Origin: Brevibacterium casei CIP 102111
GTDB taxonomy: Bacteria > Actinomycetota > Actinomycetes > Actinomycetales > Brevibacteriaceae
Assembly (NCBI RefSeq): GCF_900169275.1
Contig: NZ_FXZC01000001.1
Coordinates: forward strand, 372,001-436,000
Direction of reading: 5' to 3'
Length of the DNA: 64,000 nt
The notes beneath the pieces were generated by a model that was not told the DNA's origin, did no database searches, and worked only from the letters and a program-made list of their open reading frames with translations. Positions 8,175 to 17,360 of this stretch are shown piece by piece (positions within the stretch are counted from its first letter, which is position 1; every line of letters begins with the position of its first letter). The translations under genes and the position numbers were made by a program.

Positions 8175-9197
8175 ATGCCCATTGCCAGCCCTGACGTGTA
8201 TGCCGAGATGATCGACCGGGCGAAGTCCCAGGGCTTCGCCTACCCGGCGATCAACTGCACGTCCTCGCAGACGATCAACGCCGCGATCCGCGGATTCGCC
8301 GAGGCGGGGTCGGACGGCATCGTCCAGCTCTCGACGGGTGGCGCCGAGTACATCTCCGGCCCGACGATCAAGGACCGGGTGCGCGGGGCGATCGCGTTCT
8401 CCGCCTTCGCCACCGAGGTGGCCAAGAGTTACGACGTCAACATCGCCCTCCACACCGACCACGCCCCCAAGGACGCCGTCGAGGCCTGGGTCAAGCCGCT
8501 CCTCGCCGCCTCGACCGAGCGCGTGAAGTCCGGCGGCGAACCCTACTTCCAGTCGCACATGTGGGACGGTTCGGCCGTGCCGCTCGATGAGAACCTCGTC
8601 CTCGCCGAGGAGCTCCTCGAGCTCGCAGCCGCCGCGCACGCGATCCTCGAGATCGAGGTCGGCGTCGTCGGCGGCGAGGAGGACGGCGTCGAGAACGAGA
8701 TCAACGAGCAGCTCTACACGACCGTCGAGGACGGACTCGCGACCGTCCGTGCGCTCGGCACCGGGGAGAAGGGCCGCTACCTCACGGCGCTGACCTTCGG
8801 CAACGTCCACGGCGTCTACAAGCCCGGCAACGTCAAGCTCCGTCCCGAGCTGCTCGGCGAGATCCAGGCGGCCGTCGGCAAGGAGGTCGGCAAGGACAAG
8901 CCCTTCGACCTCGTCTTCCACGGCGGTTCGGGATCGAGCGCCGAGGAGATCGCCGAGGCGGTCCGCCACGGCGTCGTGAAGATGAATGTCGACACCGACA
9001 CCCAGTACGCGTTCACCCGCCCCGTCGCCGACCACATGTTCCGTCACTACGACGGCGTGCTCAAGGTCGACGGCGAGGTCGGCAACAAGAAGGAGTACGA
9101 CCCGCGCTCCTACGGCAAGGCCGCCGAGGCGGGCATGGCCGCACGCGTCGTCGAGGCGTGCGAGAACCTCGGTTCGGCGGGCACGAGCGTGAAGTGA
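8175..9197 (+). CDS. fba: Class II fructose-bisphosphate aldolase
   Basis: Zinc-dependent enzyme of glycolysis and gluconeogenesis that cleaves fructose 1,6-bisphosphate to dihydroxyacetone phosphate and glyceraldehyde 3-phosphate; cytoplasmic. The 340 aa match the class IIA length. Metal and active-site motifs are LHTDHA (H93, D95, H96), the acidic EEDG at 168-171, GNVHGVYKPG (H212), FHGGSGS (H249), and the phosphate-binding NVDTDTQYAF at 271-280. AAGGAG precedes the ATG. It is apparently monocistronic, closed by the terminator at 9263-9294. Confidence 0.96.
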   Translation: MPIASPDVYAEMIDRAKSQGFAYPAINCTSSQTINAAIRGFAEAGSDGIVQLSTGGAEYISGPTIKDRVRGAIAFSAFATEVAKSYDVNIALHTDHAPKDAVEAWVKPLLAASTERVKSGGEPYFQSHMWDGSAVPLDENLVLAEELLELAAAAHAILEIEVGVVGGEEDGVENEINEQLYTTVEDGLATVRALGTGEKGRYLTALTFGNVHGVYKPGNVKLRPELLGEIQAAVGKEVGKDKPFDLVFHGGSGSSAEEIAEAVRHGVVKMNVDTDTQYAFTRPVADHMFRHYDGVLKVDGEVGNKKEYDPRSYGKAAEAGMAARVVEACENLGSAGTSVK

Positions 9198-9262
9198 GCA
9201 CTCCGCTCCTGGTGGTCACCGTGTGAGCTCCAGGCTGCGCCGGTGTGATCGACACACGGACG

Positions 9263-9294
9263 GGCCCCGCACTGCAGATGAGCAGTGCGGGGCC
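9263..9294 (+). terminator. Terminator of fba
   Basis: Perfect 13-bp stem GGCCCCGCACTGC / GCAGTGCGGGGCC with loop AGATGA, 65 bp after the fba stop. Confidence 0.75.
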
Positions 9295-9362
9295 TGTCGG
9301 CGTTCGGACGCTCTCGCGTGGGTGGTCGCGGCGATGTGCCCGCGGGAGTTCGGTGGCTGTCG

Positions 9363-9428
9363 AGGCGAGGACGCGCAGTGTCAATTCCTGCCTCGCAGAT
9401 CGACACTGCGCGTCCTCAACTCGCCTCA
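9363..9428. repeat. Palindromic intergenic element, copy 1
   Basis: Arms GAGGACGCGCAGTGTC (9368-9383) and GACACTGCGCGTCCTC (9403-9418) pair perfectly around a 19-nt centre. The outer GAGGCGAG (9363-9370) can also pair with CTCGCCTC (9421-9428). The right half closely matches the copies at 27.0 and 61.6-61.8 kb. It lies between convergent genes. Confidence 0.75.
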
Positions 9429-9515
9429 CAGCCCGGACGTCGCCCACCGGAGCTCGCGTGACCGGCTGCGTCCGCGTGGTGCGACCAGGGTGACACCCAC
9501 GCCCGCGGAGACGAC

Positions 9516-9549
9516 GCGAGGTCCGGGACGCCGTTGTCCCGGACCTCGC
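9516..9549 (-). terminator. Terminator of the AGCS symporter gene
   Basis: Perfect 14-bp stem GCGAGGTCCGGGAC / GTCCCGGACCTCGC with a 6-nt loop, 74 bp past the end of the minus-strand gene at 9623. Confidence 0.7.
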
Positions 9550-9622
9550 TGGCTCTGTGGGGCACGTCAGCCCGTGCCGGGCGGCCGAGGATCGTCGCCT
9601 CGACCGCCCGGCACGGTGTGCA

Positions 9623-11161
9623 TCAGCCCTGCGGCACGTGCTCGCCGGCCTTCATCTTCGCCCAGCGCTCCTCCCAGAACGTCGCATTCTTGATGCCGAC
9701 GGCCTGGGGGTCGAACTCGGGATCGAGTCCGAGCTTCTGCTGACGCTCGAAGTCGCGCAGCAGTTTGAACGCCGGCTGCTGGAGGATGAGGATGCCGACG
9801 ATGTTCAGCCATGCCATGGCGCCGACGCCGATGTCGCCGAGCGCCCACGCATCGCTGGGGTTGTCGTTCATCACGCCGATGGCGACGGCGATGAGGATGA
9901 GCACCTGCAGAGCGCGGGTGCCGATCGTGAGGAAGACCGGGTTCTTCAGCTTGCCGAGCAGGTAGACGAGGTTCGTCTCCGCCATGTAGTAGTACGCGAC
10001 GATCGTCGTGAGCGCGAAGAGGAAGATCGAGACCGCGATGAAGCTCGCCCCGATGCCCGGAAGCATCGTGTCGAGACCCGACTGCGGCCAGCCCTCGCCC
10101 GGGGTGGTCTCGAGGGCTTCGACGAGCTGCCCGCGACCGGAGCCGATGATCTCGCCCTCGGGGCTGAGCACCCGGTACATGCCGGTCGAGAGGATCATGA
10201 AGGCCGTGGCCGAGCAGACGAAGAGCGTGTCGATGTAGACCGAGCCGGCCTGGACGAGGCCCTGCTTGGTCGGGTGCGACACCTCGGCGGCGGCAGCGGC
10301 GTGGGGACCGGTGCCCTGACCGGCCTCGTTCGAGTAGATGCCGCGCTGGACGCCCCACTGGACGGCGAGGCCGATGATGCCGCCGAAGGCCGCATCGGGA
10401 GCCGAGTCGATGCCCAAGGCGGAGGTGAAGATGAGCTGGAGGACCGGCACGATCTGGTCGGCGTTGATGAAGGTCACCGCGATGGCCGCGAGGATGTAGA
10501 TGACGGCCATGAACGGCACGGCCAGCGACGCGAAGTGCGCGATGCGCTTGACGCCGCCGATGACGATGAAGGCCATGATGACGACGAGGGCAAGCGCCGT
10601 GACCCAGGTCGGCAGGTTCCACGCGTTGGTCACGGCGCCGCCGATGGCGCGCGACTGGACGCCCGGAAGGAGGAAGGACATCGCGAGGACGGTGACGGCG
10701 GCGAAGACGAAGCCGTAGACCTTGAAGAACTTGCCGAAGCGCGTCAGCTCGTAGGCCTTCTCGAGGTAGAAGGCGGGACCGCCGCGGTACTCACCGGTCT
10801 TCGGGTCCTTCTCCTTGTAGGTCTGGCCCAGGGTCGACTCGACGTAGGAGGTCGAAGCGCCGAGGAGGGCGGAGATCCACATCCACACGACGGCACCGGG
10901 TCCGCCGAAGCCGATCGCGGTCGCCACACCGGCGATGTTGCCGACGCCGACGCGTCCGGCCAGCGACATCGAGAGAGCCTGGAACGAGGAGACGCCGTCC
11001 TCGGAGCTCTTGCCGCGGAACATCTGGGTGAAGATGGTCTTGACCTTGCGGATCTGGACGGCGCGGGAGCGGATCGTGAAGTACACGCCTGCGCCGAGGC
11101 AGAGGTAGACAAGCCACGAGGACCAGATGATCCCGTTGATCCATTCGATGACTGCGGACAC
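9623..11161 (-). CDS. AGCS-family alanine/glycine:cation symporter
   Basis: Sodium-coupled importer of small neutral amino acids, 512 aa, inner membrane. The AGCS family signature GFGGPGAVVWMWISALLG lies near residues 83-100, preceded by GVGNIAGVATAI; GGPAFYLEKAY and SNEAGQGTGPHAAAAAEV are also typical. About 11 hydrophobic segments can be traced, and the C-terminus is a charged cytoplasmic tail. The start is a GTG at 11161 with a GGAAGA that is only 2 nt away, so the exact start is a little uncertain. It is transcribed divergently from the ABC importer at 11.4 kb. Confidence 0.92.
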   Translation of the reverse strand: MSAVIEWINGIIWSSWLVYLCLGAGVYFTIRSRAVQIRKVKTIFTQMFRGKSSEDGVSSFQALSMSLAGRVGVGNIAGVATAIGFGGPGAVVWMWISALLGASTSYVESTLGQTYKEKDPKTGEYRGGPAFYLEKAYELTRFGKFFKVYGFVFAAVTVLAMSFLLPGVQSRAIGGAVTNAWNLPTWVTALALVVIMAFIVIGGVKRIAHFASLAVPFMAVIYILAAIAVTFINADQIVPVLQLIFTSALGIDSAPDAAFGGIIGLAVQWGVQRGIYSNEAGQGTGPHAAAAAEVSHPTKQGLVQAGSVYIDTLFVCSATAFMILSTGMYRVLSPEGEIIGSGRGQLVEALETTPGEGWPQSGLDTMLPGIGASFIAVSIFLFALTTIVAYYYMAETNLVYLLGKLKNPVFLTIGTRALQVLILIAVAIGVMNDNPSDAWALGDIGVGAMAWLNIVGILILQQPAFKLLRDFERQQKLGLDPEFDPQAVGIKNATFWEERWAKMKAGEHVPQG

Positions 11162-11470
11162 GTTCTTCCAATCGTTGATGCGTGCGTTGGTGCTGGCTGC
11201 GCGAGTCGGGCTCCCGACTCGAAGCGCTCACTTCGAAAGAAGGTTGTGGCTTCGCTGTGAGCCACCTCATAAGTGAAGCCCATTGTGAGCTGGGACGCAA
11301 ATTGGCCGGTGAGGCCCGACAATCCGGGAAACTCTTGGTTGCGAAACGGTCTCAGTATCCCTCTCCGCGAGGCCGTTGGTTCACTATCTGGGACGGAATC
11401 CGTATGATGTGACGCGGATCTCTCCGAGCAAAGACGACACGGAGAGCACATGTGACAGAACAGGATCACA
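11162..11470. promoter_or_regulatory. Divergent promoter region with palindrome and SBP promoter
   Basis: No gene is seen. GAGTCGGG-CT-CCCGACTC (11203-11220) is a perfect 8-bp inverted repeat with a 2-bp centre, probably an operator. For the plus-strand importer, TTCACT (11380-11385), a 17-bp spacer and TATGAT (11403-11408) form a promoter about 60 nt before the ATG. The stretch 11220-11400 is less G+C-rich than its surroundings. Confidence 0.6.
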
Positions 11471-13105
11471 ATGAAACGTCGAACCGGCATCAAGGTCGCT
11501 GCCATCGCTGCGGCCGGCGCCCTGCTTCTCTCGGCATGCTCGACCTCGACCACCGGCGGTGGAGGCGGCGGCGAGGACGGCGGCGTCCTCACGGTGGGCA
11601 CGACGGACAAGGTCACCGTCCTCGACCCGGCCGGAGCGTATGACAACGGCACCTCTCTCGTCGAGCAGCAGGTCTACCCGTTCCTCCTCGCCTACAAGCC
11701 CGGCACCGCCGAGCTCAACCCGTCGATCGCGGAGTCGGCGGACTTCACGGATCCGAAGAAGTACGAGGTCAAGCTCAAGGACGGCCTCAAGTTCGCCAAC
11801 GGCAACGAACTCACCTCCTCGGATGTGAAGTTCTCCTTCGACCGGCAGATCAAGATCCAGGACCCCAACGGACCGTCGTCCCTCCTCGGCGGACTCGAAT
11901 CGGTCGAGACCCCCGACGACAAGACCGTCGTCTTCAACCTCAAGCGCGACAACGACCAGACCTGGCCGGGCGTCCTCGCCTCGGCGGCAGGACCGATCGT
12001 CGACGAGGACGTCTTCTCGCCCACCGAGCTCACCCCTGACCAGGAGATCGTCGACGGCAAGGCCTTCTCAGGCCCTTACGTCATCGACGGCTTCAAGTTC
12101 AACGAGCTCATCACGTACAAGGCGTACCCGGACTATCAGGGCTACCTCGAGCCGGCGAAGACCGACACCGTGCAGATGAAGTACTACTCGGACGCGAACA
12201 ACATGAAGCTCGACGTCGAGAAGGGCACGATCGACGTCGCGTGGCGCTCGCTGTCTGCCACCGACATCGAGGATCTCGGCAAGAACGACGACCTCACCGT
12301 CCACAAGGGACCCGGCGGCGAGATCCGCTACATCGTCTACAACATGGACACGATGCCCTTCGGTAAGAAGACCGACGACACCGACGAGAAGAAGGCGCTG
12401 GCCGTGCGCCAGGCGATGGCCGACTCGATCGACCGTCAGGCCGTGGCCAGCCAGGTCTACAAGGACACCTACACCCCGCTCTACTCCTACGTCCCCGAAG
12501 GACTGCCGGGCGCGAACGAATCGCTCAAGTCCGCCTACGGCGACGGCAAGGGCGGCGCGGACGTCGAGAAGGCGAAGAAGACGCTCGAGGACGCCGGCGT
12601 GACAACCCCGGTCGAACTCAACCTCCAGTACAACCCCGACCACTACGGTCCCTCCTCGGGCGACGAGTACGCCCTGATCAAGGATCAGCTCGACAAGACC
12701 GGCCTGTTCAAGGTCAACCTCCAGTCGACGGAATGGGTCCAGTACTCAGAGGACCGCACGGCCGACGTCTATCCGATGTACCAGCTCGGGTGGTTCCCCG
12801 ACTACTCGGATGCCGACAACTACCTCGTGCCGTTCTTCTACGACACGGATGAGACCCCGAGCTTCCTCGCCAACCACTACCGCAACGAGGAGATCAACAA
12901 GGAGCTCACCGATCAGGCGTCGATCGCCGACAAGGGCGAACGCGCCAAGGCGATCGAGGACATCCAGAACCAGCTCGCCGAGGAGCTGCCGACGCTGCCG
13001 TTGCTCCAGGGCAACCAGATCGCTGTCTCCGGCAAGGACGTCAAGGGCGTCGAGGACACCCTCGATCCCGCCTTCCAGTTCCGCTTGGCTCTGCTGAGCA
13101 AGTGA
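11471..13105 (+). CDS. ABC importer substrate-binding lipoprotein (family 5, DppA/OppA-like)
   Basis: Extracellular solute-binding protein, 544 aa, for a peptide-type importer. The N-terminus MKRRTGIK plus a hydrophobic core and the lipobox LLLSAC (Cys23) mark a lipoprotein anchored outside the membrane. Family-5 features include EVKLKDGLKFANGNELTSSD, SPYV/GPYV-type segments, and the C-terminal DYSDADNYLVPFF, all spread over the usual length of about 540 residues. First gene of the importer operon, followed by two hairpins and then both permeases and the fused ATPase. Peptides, nickel chelates or oligosaccharides are all possible substrates; sequence alone does not decide. Confidence 0.92.
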   Translation: MKRRTGIKVAAIAAAGALLLSACSTSTTGGGGGGEDGGVLTVGTTDKVTVLDPAGAYDNGTSLVEQQVYPFLLAYKPGTAELNPSIAESADFTDPKKYEVKLKDGLKFANGNELTSSDVKFSFDRQIKIQDPNGPSSLLGGLESVETPDDKTVVFNLKRDNDQTWPGVLASAAGPIVDEDVFSPTELTPDQEIVDGKAFSGPYVIDGFKFNELITYKAYPDYQGYLEPAKTDTVQMKYYSDANNMKLDVEKGTIDVAWRSLSATDIEDLGKNDDLTVHKGPGGEIRYIVYNMDTMPFGKKTDDTDEKKALAVRQAMADSIDRQAVASQVYKDTYTPLYSYVPEGLPGANESLKSAYGDGKGGADVEKAKKTLEDAGVTTPVELNLQYNPDHYGPSSGDEYALIKDQLDKTGLFKVNLQSTEWVQYSEDRTADVYPMYQLGWFPDYSDADNYLVPFFYDTDETPSFLANHYRNEEINKELTDQASIADKGERAKAIEDIQNQLAEELPTLPLLQGNQIAVSGKDVKGVEDTLDPAFQFRLALLSK

Positions 13106-13122
13106 GCACTCCGACGCTCCGA

Positions 13123-13214
13123 CCCGTGGCCGCCGGCAGGCGGCACGGGACCGAGCAGCGACGATCAGCCGGCTGACCGTCCCCGAGGTGCAGGTGTGAC
13201 CCACCTGCACCTCG
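13123..13214 (+). terminator. Two intercistronic hairpins (partial terminator/attenuator)
   Basis: CCCGTG(G)CCGCC / GGCGGCACGGG (13123-13149, one bulge) is followed by the perfect 13-bp stem CGAGGTGCAGGTG / CACCTGCACCTCG (13184-13214, 5-nt loop). Their position between the binding-protein gene and the permease suggests partial termination or 3'-end protection, which raises binding protein over membrane subunits. Confidence 0.6.
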
Positions 13215-13252
13215 TGGCGCGTCCGCACCGAAAGACGAATCCCAAAGGAACC

Positions 13253-14338
13253 ATGTCTGCAGCCATCAGCCAACCCGAGGCGGCCGAACCGACCGCAGCG
13301 GTGAAGAAGTCCTCCGGGACCGGACTGGGACGCTACGTCCTCATCCGCTTCCTACTCATCATTCCGACGATCTTCATCCTCACCACCCTGGTGTTCTTCC
13401 TCATGCGGATCACCGGCGACCCGATCACCGCGGCCCTCGGCGGCCGCCTCACCCGGGACCAGCTGGCCGAACGCGTCGCCGCCGCCGGCTACGATCGCCC
13501 CATCCTCGTCCAGTACTTCGAGTACATGGGCAACCTGCTCCGCGGGGATTTCGGGACGACGATCTCCGACGGCCGCCCGGTCACCGAGATCCTCCTCACC
13601 TACGGTGCGGCCACCGTCGAACTCGTCTTCTACGCGCTCATCGTCGCCTTCATCATCGGCATTCCGCTCGGCATGCTCGCCGCCTACAAGCGGGACAAGG
13701 CCCCCGACGCCGCGCTGCGCATCCTCGCGATCCTCGGCTATGCCACCCCCGTGTTCTTCGCCGGCATGATCCTCAAGCTCATCTTCGGCGTCTACTTCCC
13801 GATCCTGCCGGTGGCCGGTCGCGGCACGACGGAGACCGAGTACATCATGTCCGGAGTCGTCGGACCGACCGGCTTCTACATCATCGATGCGCTGCGGATC
13901 GGCAACTTCGAAGTCCTCGGCGACGTCCTCGCCCACGCTGTGCTGCCTGCGCTCGCCCTCGGCATCCTCACCGCCGGCGTCTTCCTCCGCCTCGTGCGCA
14001 CGAACCTCATCGGCACCCTCGGCCAGCAGTACATCGACTCCGGACGCTCCCGCGGCATCTCCGAGTTCCGCCTGGTCACCAAGCACGCCTACCGGCCCGC
14101 ACTCATTCCGATCGTCACGGTCATGGGCATGCAGATCGCGCTCATGCTCGCCGGCGCCGTGCTCACCGAGACGACGTTCGAATGGAAGGGCATCGGCTTC
14201 AAGCTCGCCGAGTACCTCACGGCCCGCGACTTCGTCGCCGTCCAGGGCATCGTCGTCATGCTCGCCGTCATCGTGGCGTTCACGAACTTCATCGTCGACG
14301 TCATCGCCGCCTTCATCGACCCCCGAGTGAGGTACTGA
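13253..14338 (+). CDS. ABC importer permease, DppB/OppB type
   Basis: Inner-membrane subunit of the importer, 361 aa with about six membrane helices. MRITGDPITAALGGRLT near the N-terminus and RTNLIGTLGQQYIDSGRSRG (the EAA-type loop that contacts the ATPase) are typical of the DppB group. A family-characteristic end FIDPRVRY closes the protein. The chosen ATG has AAAGGA 4 nt upstream. An upstream in-frame start at 13196 would lie within the second hairpin and is rejected. Overlaps the next gene by one base (TGATG). Confidence 0.93.
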   Translation: MSAAISQPEAAEPTAAVKKSSGTGLGRYVLIRFLLIIPTIFILTTLVFFLMRITGDPITAALGGRLTRDQLAERVAAAGYDRPILVQYFEYMGNLLRGDFGTTISDGRPVTEILLTYGAATVELVFYALIVAFIIGIPLGMLAAYKRDKAPDAALRILAILGYATPVFFAGMILKLIFGVYFPILPVAGRGTTETEYIMSGVVGPTGFYIIDALRIGNFEVLGDVLAHAVLPALALGILTAGVFLRLVRTNLIGTLGQQYIDSGRSRGISEFRLVTKHAYRPALIPIVTVMGMQIALMLAGAVLTETTFEWKGIGFKLAEYLTARDFVAVQGIVVMLAVIVAFTNFIVDVIAAFIDPRVRY

Positions 14339-15384
14339 TGTCTGAGAACACAGAGAAGTTCGCCGAGGCGGCCCCCGGTTCCGGTGTCCCCGCCGTCGTC
14401 CTCGACGAGAAGGCGAAGAAGTCGTGGTGGACCCGTCTGCCCATCGTCTCCCACCTGCGGCAGTCCGTCGGACTGCAGCGGGGCATGCTCATCACCGGTC
14501 TCGTGCTCTGCGGGATCGTCCTCATCTGCGCGATCTTCGCGCCTCTCATCGCCCCCTACGGCTTCAACCAGCTCGGCACTGCGGAAGGGAACTTCGGGGC
14601 CACCCAGCCGCCGAGTCCTGAGCACATCTGGGGCACGACCGTCGGCGGCTACGATGTCTTCTCCCGGGTCGTCTGGGGTGCCCAGACCGCGGTCGCCGTC
14701 ATCGTCGTCGCCGTCGCCGCCTCGCTCTTCGCCGGGGTCATCCTGGGGCTGATCTCCGGGTACCTCGGCGGGTGGCTCGACCGGATCCTCGTCGTCATCG
14801 CCGACGCCGTCTACGCATTCCCGACCCTGCTGCTCGCCCTCGTCATGGCGATCGCGATATCCGGCGGGCAGTCGAGCGCGTGGGGCGGCATCGCCGCGGC
14901 GGCGCTGTCAATCACCGTCGTCTTCATCCCGCAGTACTTCCGCGTCGTCCGCGCGGAGACGCTGCGGCTCAAAGCCGAGCCGTTCGTCGAATCGGCGATC
15001 GTCCTCGGCGCGTCGAAGACCCGGATCATCGGCAAGCACATCTTCCGCAATGCGACACGGACGCTGCCGCTCATCTTCACACTCAACTCCTCCGAGGCGA
15101 TCCTCACCCTCGCCGGGCTCGGGTTCCTCGGATTCGGCATCGAACCCACCTCGGCGGCGGAATGGGGCTACGACCTCAACAAGGCCCTGCCGGACGTCAC
15201 CAGCGGTGTGTGGTGGACCTCGGTGTTCCCGGGTCTGGCGATCGTGCTCACCGTCCTCGGGATCACGCTCGTCGGGGAGTCGATGAACGACCTCAACGAT
15301 CCGCGTCTGCGCGTGCGCAGGAAGGCGAAGACGAAGGCCGGCGCCGCCGGCGCCCGCGACAGGAAGGCGGAGGCTCGCGCATGA
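14338..15384 (+). CDS. ABC importer permease, DppC/OppC type
   Basis: Second membrane subunit, 348 aa. A cytoplasmic N-terminus (MSENTEKFAEAAPG) precedes the first helix, then the OppC-like periplasmic segment with PSPEHIWGTTVGGYDVFSR. The EAA loop is seen as RLKAEPFVESAIVLGASKTR, and NDLNDPRLR ends the conserved part. The start is set by the TGATG junction with the previous gene; the frame is open upstream but that part shadows DppB. Its stop overlaps the ATPase start as ATGA (15381-15384). Confidence 0.93.
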   Translation: MSENTEKFAEAAPGSGVPAVVLDEKAKKSWWTRLPIVSHLRQSVGLQRGMLITGLVLCGIVLICAIFAPLIAPYGFNQLGTAEGNFGATQPPSPEHIWGTTVGGYDVFSRVVWGAQTAVAVIVVAVAASLFAGVILGLISGYLGGWLDRILVVIADAVYAFPTLLLALVMAIAISGGQSSAWGGIAAAALSITVVFIPQYFRVVRAETLRLKAEPFVESAIVLGASKTRIIGKHIFRNATRTLPLIFTLNSSEAILTLAGLGFLGFGIEPTSAAEWGYDLNKALPDVTSGVWWTSVFPGLAIVLTVLGITLVGESMNDLNDPRLRVRRKAKTKAGAAGARDRKAEARA

Positions 15385-17255
15385 GCGGCAGCGACAGGAT
15401 GATGAAGACCCTCGACGGCGCTGACGGCGCGATCGAGACGCCCGGAAGCGCCCGCACCGTCGACGGCGGACAGCCTATCCTCGACGTCGACCACCTCGAC
15501 GTCACCTTCTCCACCGACGCCGGCGACGTCCACGCGGTCAAGGACGTGTCCCTGGCAGTGCGCCCGGGCGAAGTGCTCGCGATCGTCGGAGAGTCCGGTT
15601 CAGGCAAGACGGTCACCGCGCGGTCCATCCTCGGCCTCCTCCCGGAGACCGCGCAGCGGTCGGGGGCCGTCGTGCTCTCGGGCAGCGATGTGCTCGCCGT
15701 CAGCGCCGAGGAGCTGCGAGAGATGCGCGGATCCGATGTCGCGATGGTCTTCCAGGAGCCGTCGACGGCACTCAACCCCGTCTTCACGGTCGGATGGCAG
15801 ATCGCCGAGGGACTGCGCGCCCACCACCGAAAGGCGAGCCGGGCCGAGCTCAAGGCGAAGGTCGTCGCGGCGATGGAGCAGGTGGGCATCCCCGACGCCG
15901 AGCACCGCTTCGACTACTATCCGCACCAGTTCTCAGGCGGACAGAAGCAGCGCATCGTCATCGCGATGGCGCTCGCCCTCGGTGCCAAGCTCATCGTCGC
16001 CGACGAGCCGACCACGGCTCTCGACGTCACGGTCCAGGCCGAGATCCTCGACCTGCTCCGCGAGCTGCGCGATGAGACGGGCACAGCGATCGTCCTCATC
16101 ACCCACAACATGGGCGTCGTCGCCGACCTCGCCGACCGCGTGGCCGTGATGTACCGCGGTGACCTCATCGAGGTCTCGCCCGTGAAGACGCTCTTCAGCG
16201 ACCCCAAGGAGCAGTACACCCGCGACCTGCTCGCGGCCGTGCCGAAGCTCGGCTCGACCGTCGTCGGCAGCCGCAAGGCCGCCGCGGCCGCCGACCGGGC
16301 CACCGCGGTCGACCGGGAACCGGGCCCTGCGGTCGACCGGGACACGGCTCGGGCGGCGGGAACGGAATCGGTCGCGACCGCCTCGGCGGGGGAACCGGAA
16401 CGGACGGCCGCCTCGGCGAGGGATTCCGTCGTCGTCGCAAACGGACTCGACATCGTCTATCCGGGCGGGCTGGGACGGCCGGACTTCCACGCGGTGAAGT
16501 CGGTGAGCTTCGAGATCCGCGCGGGCGAGGTCTACGGGCTCGTCGGCGAATCGGGATCGGGCAAGACGACGATCGGGCGCGCGATCGCGGGTCTGACCAG
16601 GGCGAGCGGAGGCAGCCTTTCGGTGCTCGGGCATGAGATGGTCGGGTTCAGGGAGCGGTCGTTCCGGTCGATCCGCAAGCGCATCGGGTTCGTCTTCCAG
16701 GACCCGGCGGCCTCGTTCAACCCGCATCTGACGATCGGCGAGTGCATCGCGGAGCCGTTCGCGATCCACCGGTCGGAGTTGAGCGTGCGCGATCGCGGGG
16801 CCAGGGTGCTCGAACTCCTCGATTCGGTGCAGCTGCCGGCGGACTATGCCGGGCGCTACCCGCACGAGCTTTCGGGCGGTCAGCGGCAGCGGGCCTCGCT
16901 CGCGCGCGGTCTCGCGCTCGATCCCGAGCTGCTCATCGCCGACGAGCCGACATCGGCGCTCGACGTGTCCGTGCAGGCGAAGGTGCTCGAGCTCTTCGTC
17001 GAGCTGCAGAACCGCTTCGACTTCGCGGCACTGTTCATCAGCCACGACCTCGCGGTCGTCGACATGCTCTCGGATCGCATCGGCGTGCTCTACCACGGCA
17101 GGCTGCTCGAGGAGGGCACGGGCGAGCAGGTGCTCGGGTCACCGAGCAACGACTACACGAAGCGGCTCATCGCCTCCCTGCCGGTGCCCGACCCGGTCGA
17201 GCAGGCGCAGCGGCGCGAAGCCGCCCGGCAGCTGCGGGCCGCGGCGGGGGCGTAG
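15381..17255 (+). CDS. ABC importer ATPase, fused DppD-DppF type (two nucleotide-binding domains)
   Basis: Single 624-aa protein carrying both ATPases that power the importer. Domain 1 has Walker A GESGSGKT at 70-77, signature FSGGQKQR and Walker B IVADEPTT near 210. Domain 2 has a second GESGSGKT near 389, ELSGGQRQR and LLIADEPTS. A linker of about 65 residues between them is rich in Ala, Asp and Arg and contains the repeated AVDRE/AVDRD unit. The short Cys-containing C-terminal motif usual for separate DppD/DppF proteins is absent. The start follows from the ATGA overlap; a terminator hairpin lies 20 bp past the stop. Confidence 0.93.
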   Translation: MSGSDRMMKTLDGADGAIETPGSARTVDGGQPILDVDHLDVTFSTDAGDVHAVKDVSLAVRPGEVLAIVGESGSGKTVTARSILGLLPETAQRSGAVVLSGSDVLAVSAEELREMRGSDVAMVFQEPSTALNPVFTVGWQIAEGLRAHHRKASRAELKAKVVAAMEQVGIPDAEHRFDYYPHQFSGGQKQRIVIAMALALGAKLIVADEPTTALDVTVQAEILDLLRELRDETGTAIVLITHNMGVVADLADRVAVMYRGDLIEVSPVKTLFSDPKEQYTRDLLAAVPKLGSTVVGSRKAAAAADRATAVDREPGPAVDRDTARAAGTESVATASAGEPERTAASARDSVVVANGLDIVYPGGLGRPDFHAVKSVSFEIRAGEVYGLVGESGSGKTTIGRAIAGLTRASGGSLSVLGHEMVGFRERSFRSIRKRIGFVFQDPAASFNPHLTIGECIAEPFAIHRSELSVRDRGARVLELLDSVQLPADYAGRYPHELSGGQRQRASLARGLALDPELLIADEPTSALDVSVQAKVLELFVELQNRFDFAALFISHDLAVVDMLSDRIGVLYHGRLLEEGTGEQVLGSPSNDYTKRLIASLPVPDPVEQAQRREAARQLRAAAGA

Positions 17256-17275
17256 GCGTCCGGCAGTCCTTCGCG

Positions 17276-17307
17276 CGTTCGGCCACCCTGCGCGGGGTGG
17301 CCGAACG
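17276..17307 (+). terminator. Terminator of the importer operon
   Basis: Perfect 13-bp stem CGTTCGGCCACCC / GGGTGGCCGAACG with a 6-nt loop, between the convergent importer operon and TetR gene. Confidence 0.75.
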
Positions 17308-17360
17308 TCCGGAGGGGTGCCGCGGTGGAAACGCGCGAACCGGAGGGTTGCTGCCTGCCG

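Noticed and set aside
9557-11260. Plus-strand frame of 567 aa opposite the AGCS symporter
   Set aside because: Acidic shadow translation without motifs; the minus strand has the AGCS signature and membrane helices.
14772-15380. Upstream extension of the fused ATPase frame by about 200 residues
   Set aside because: The extension is Arg/His/Pro-rich and shadows the DppC gene; the ATGA overlap at 15381 fixes the start.
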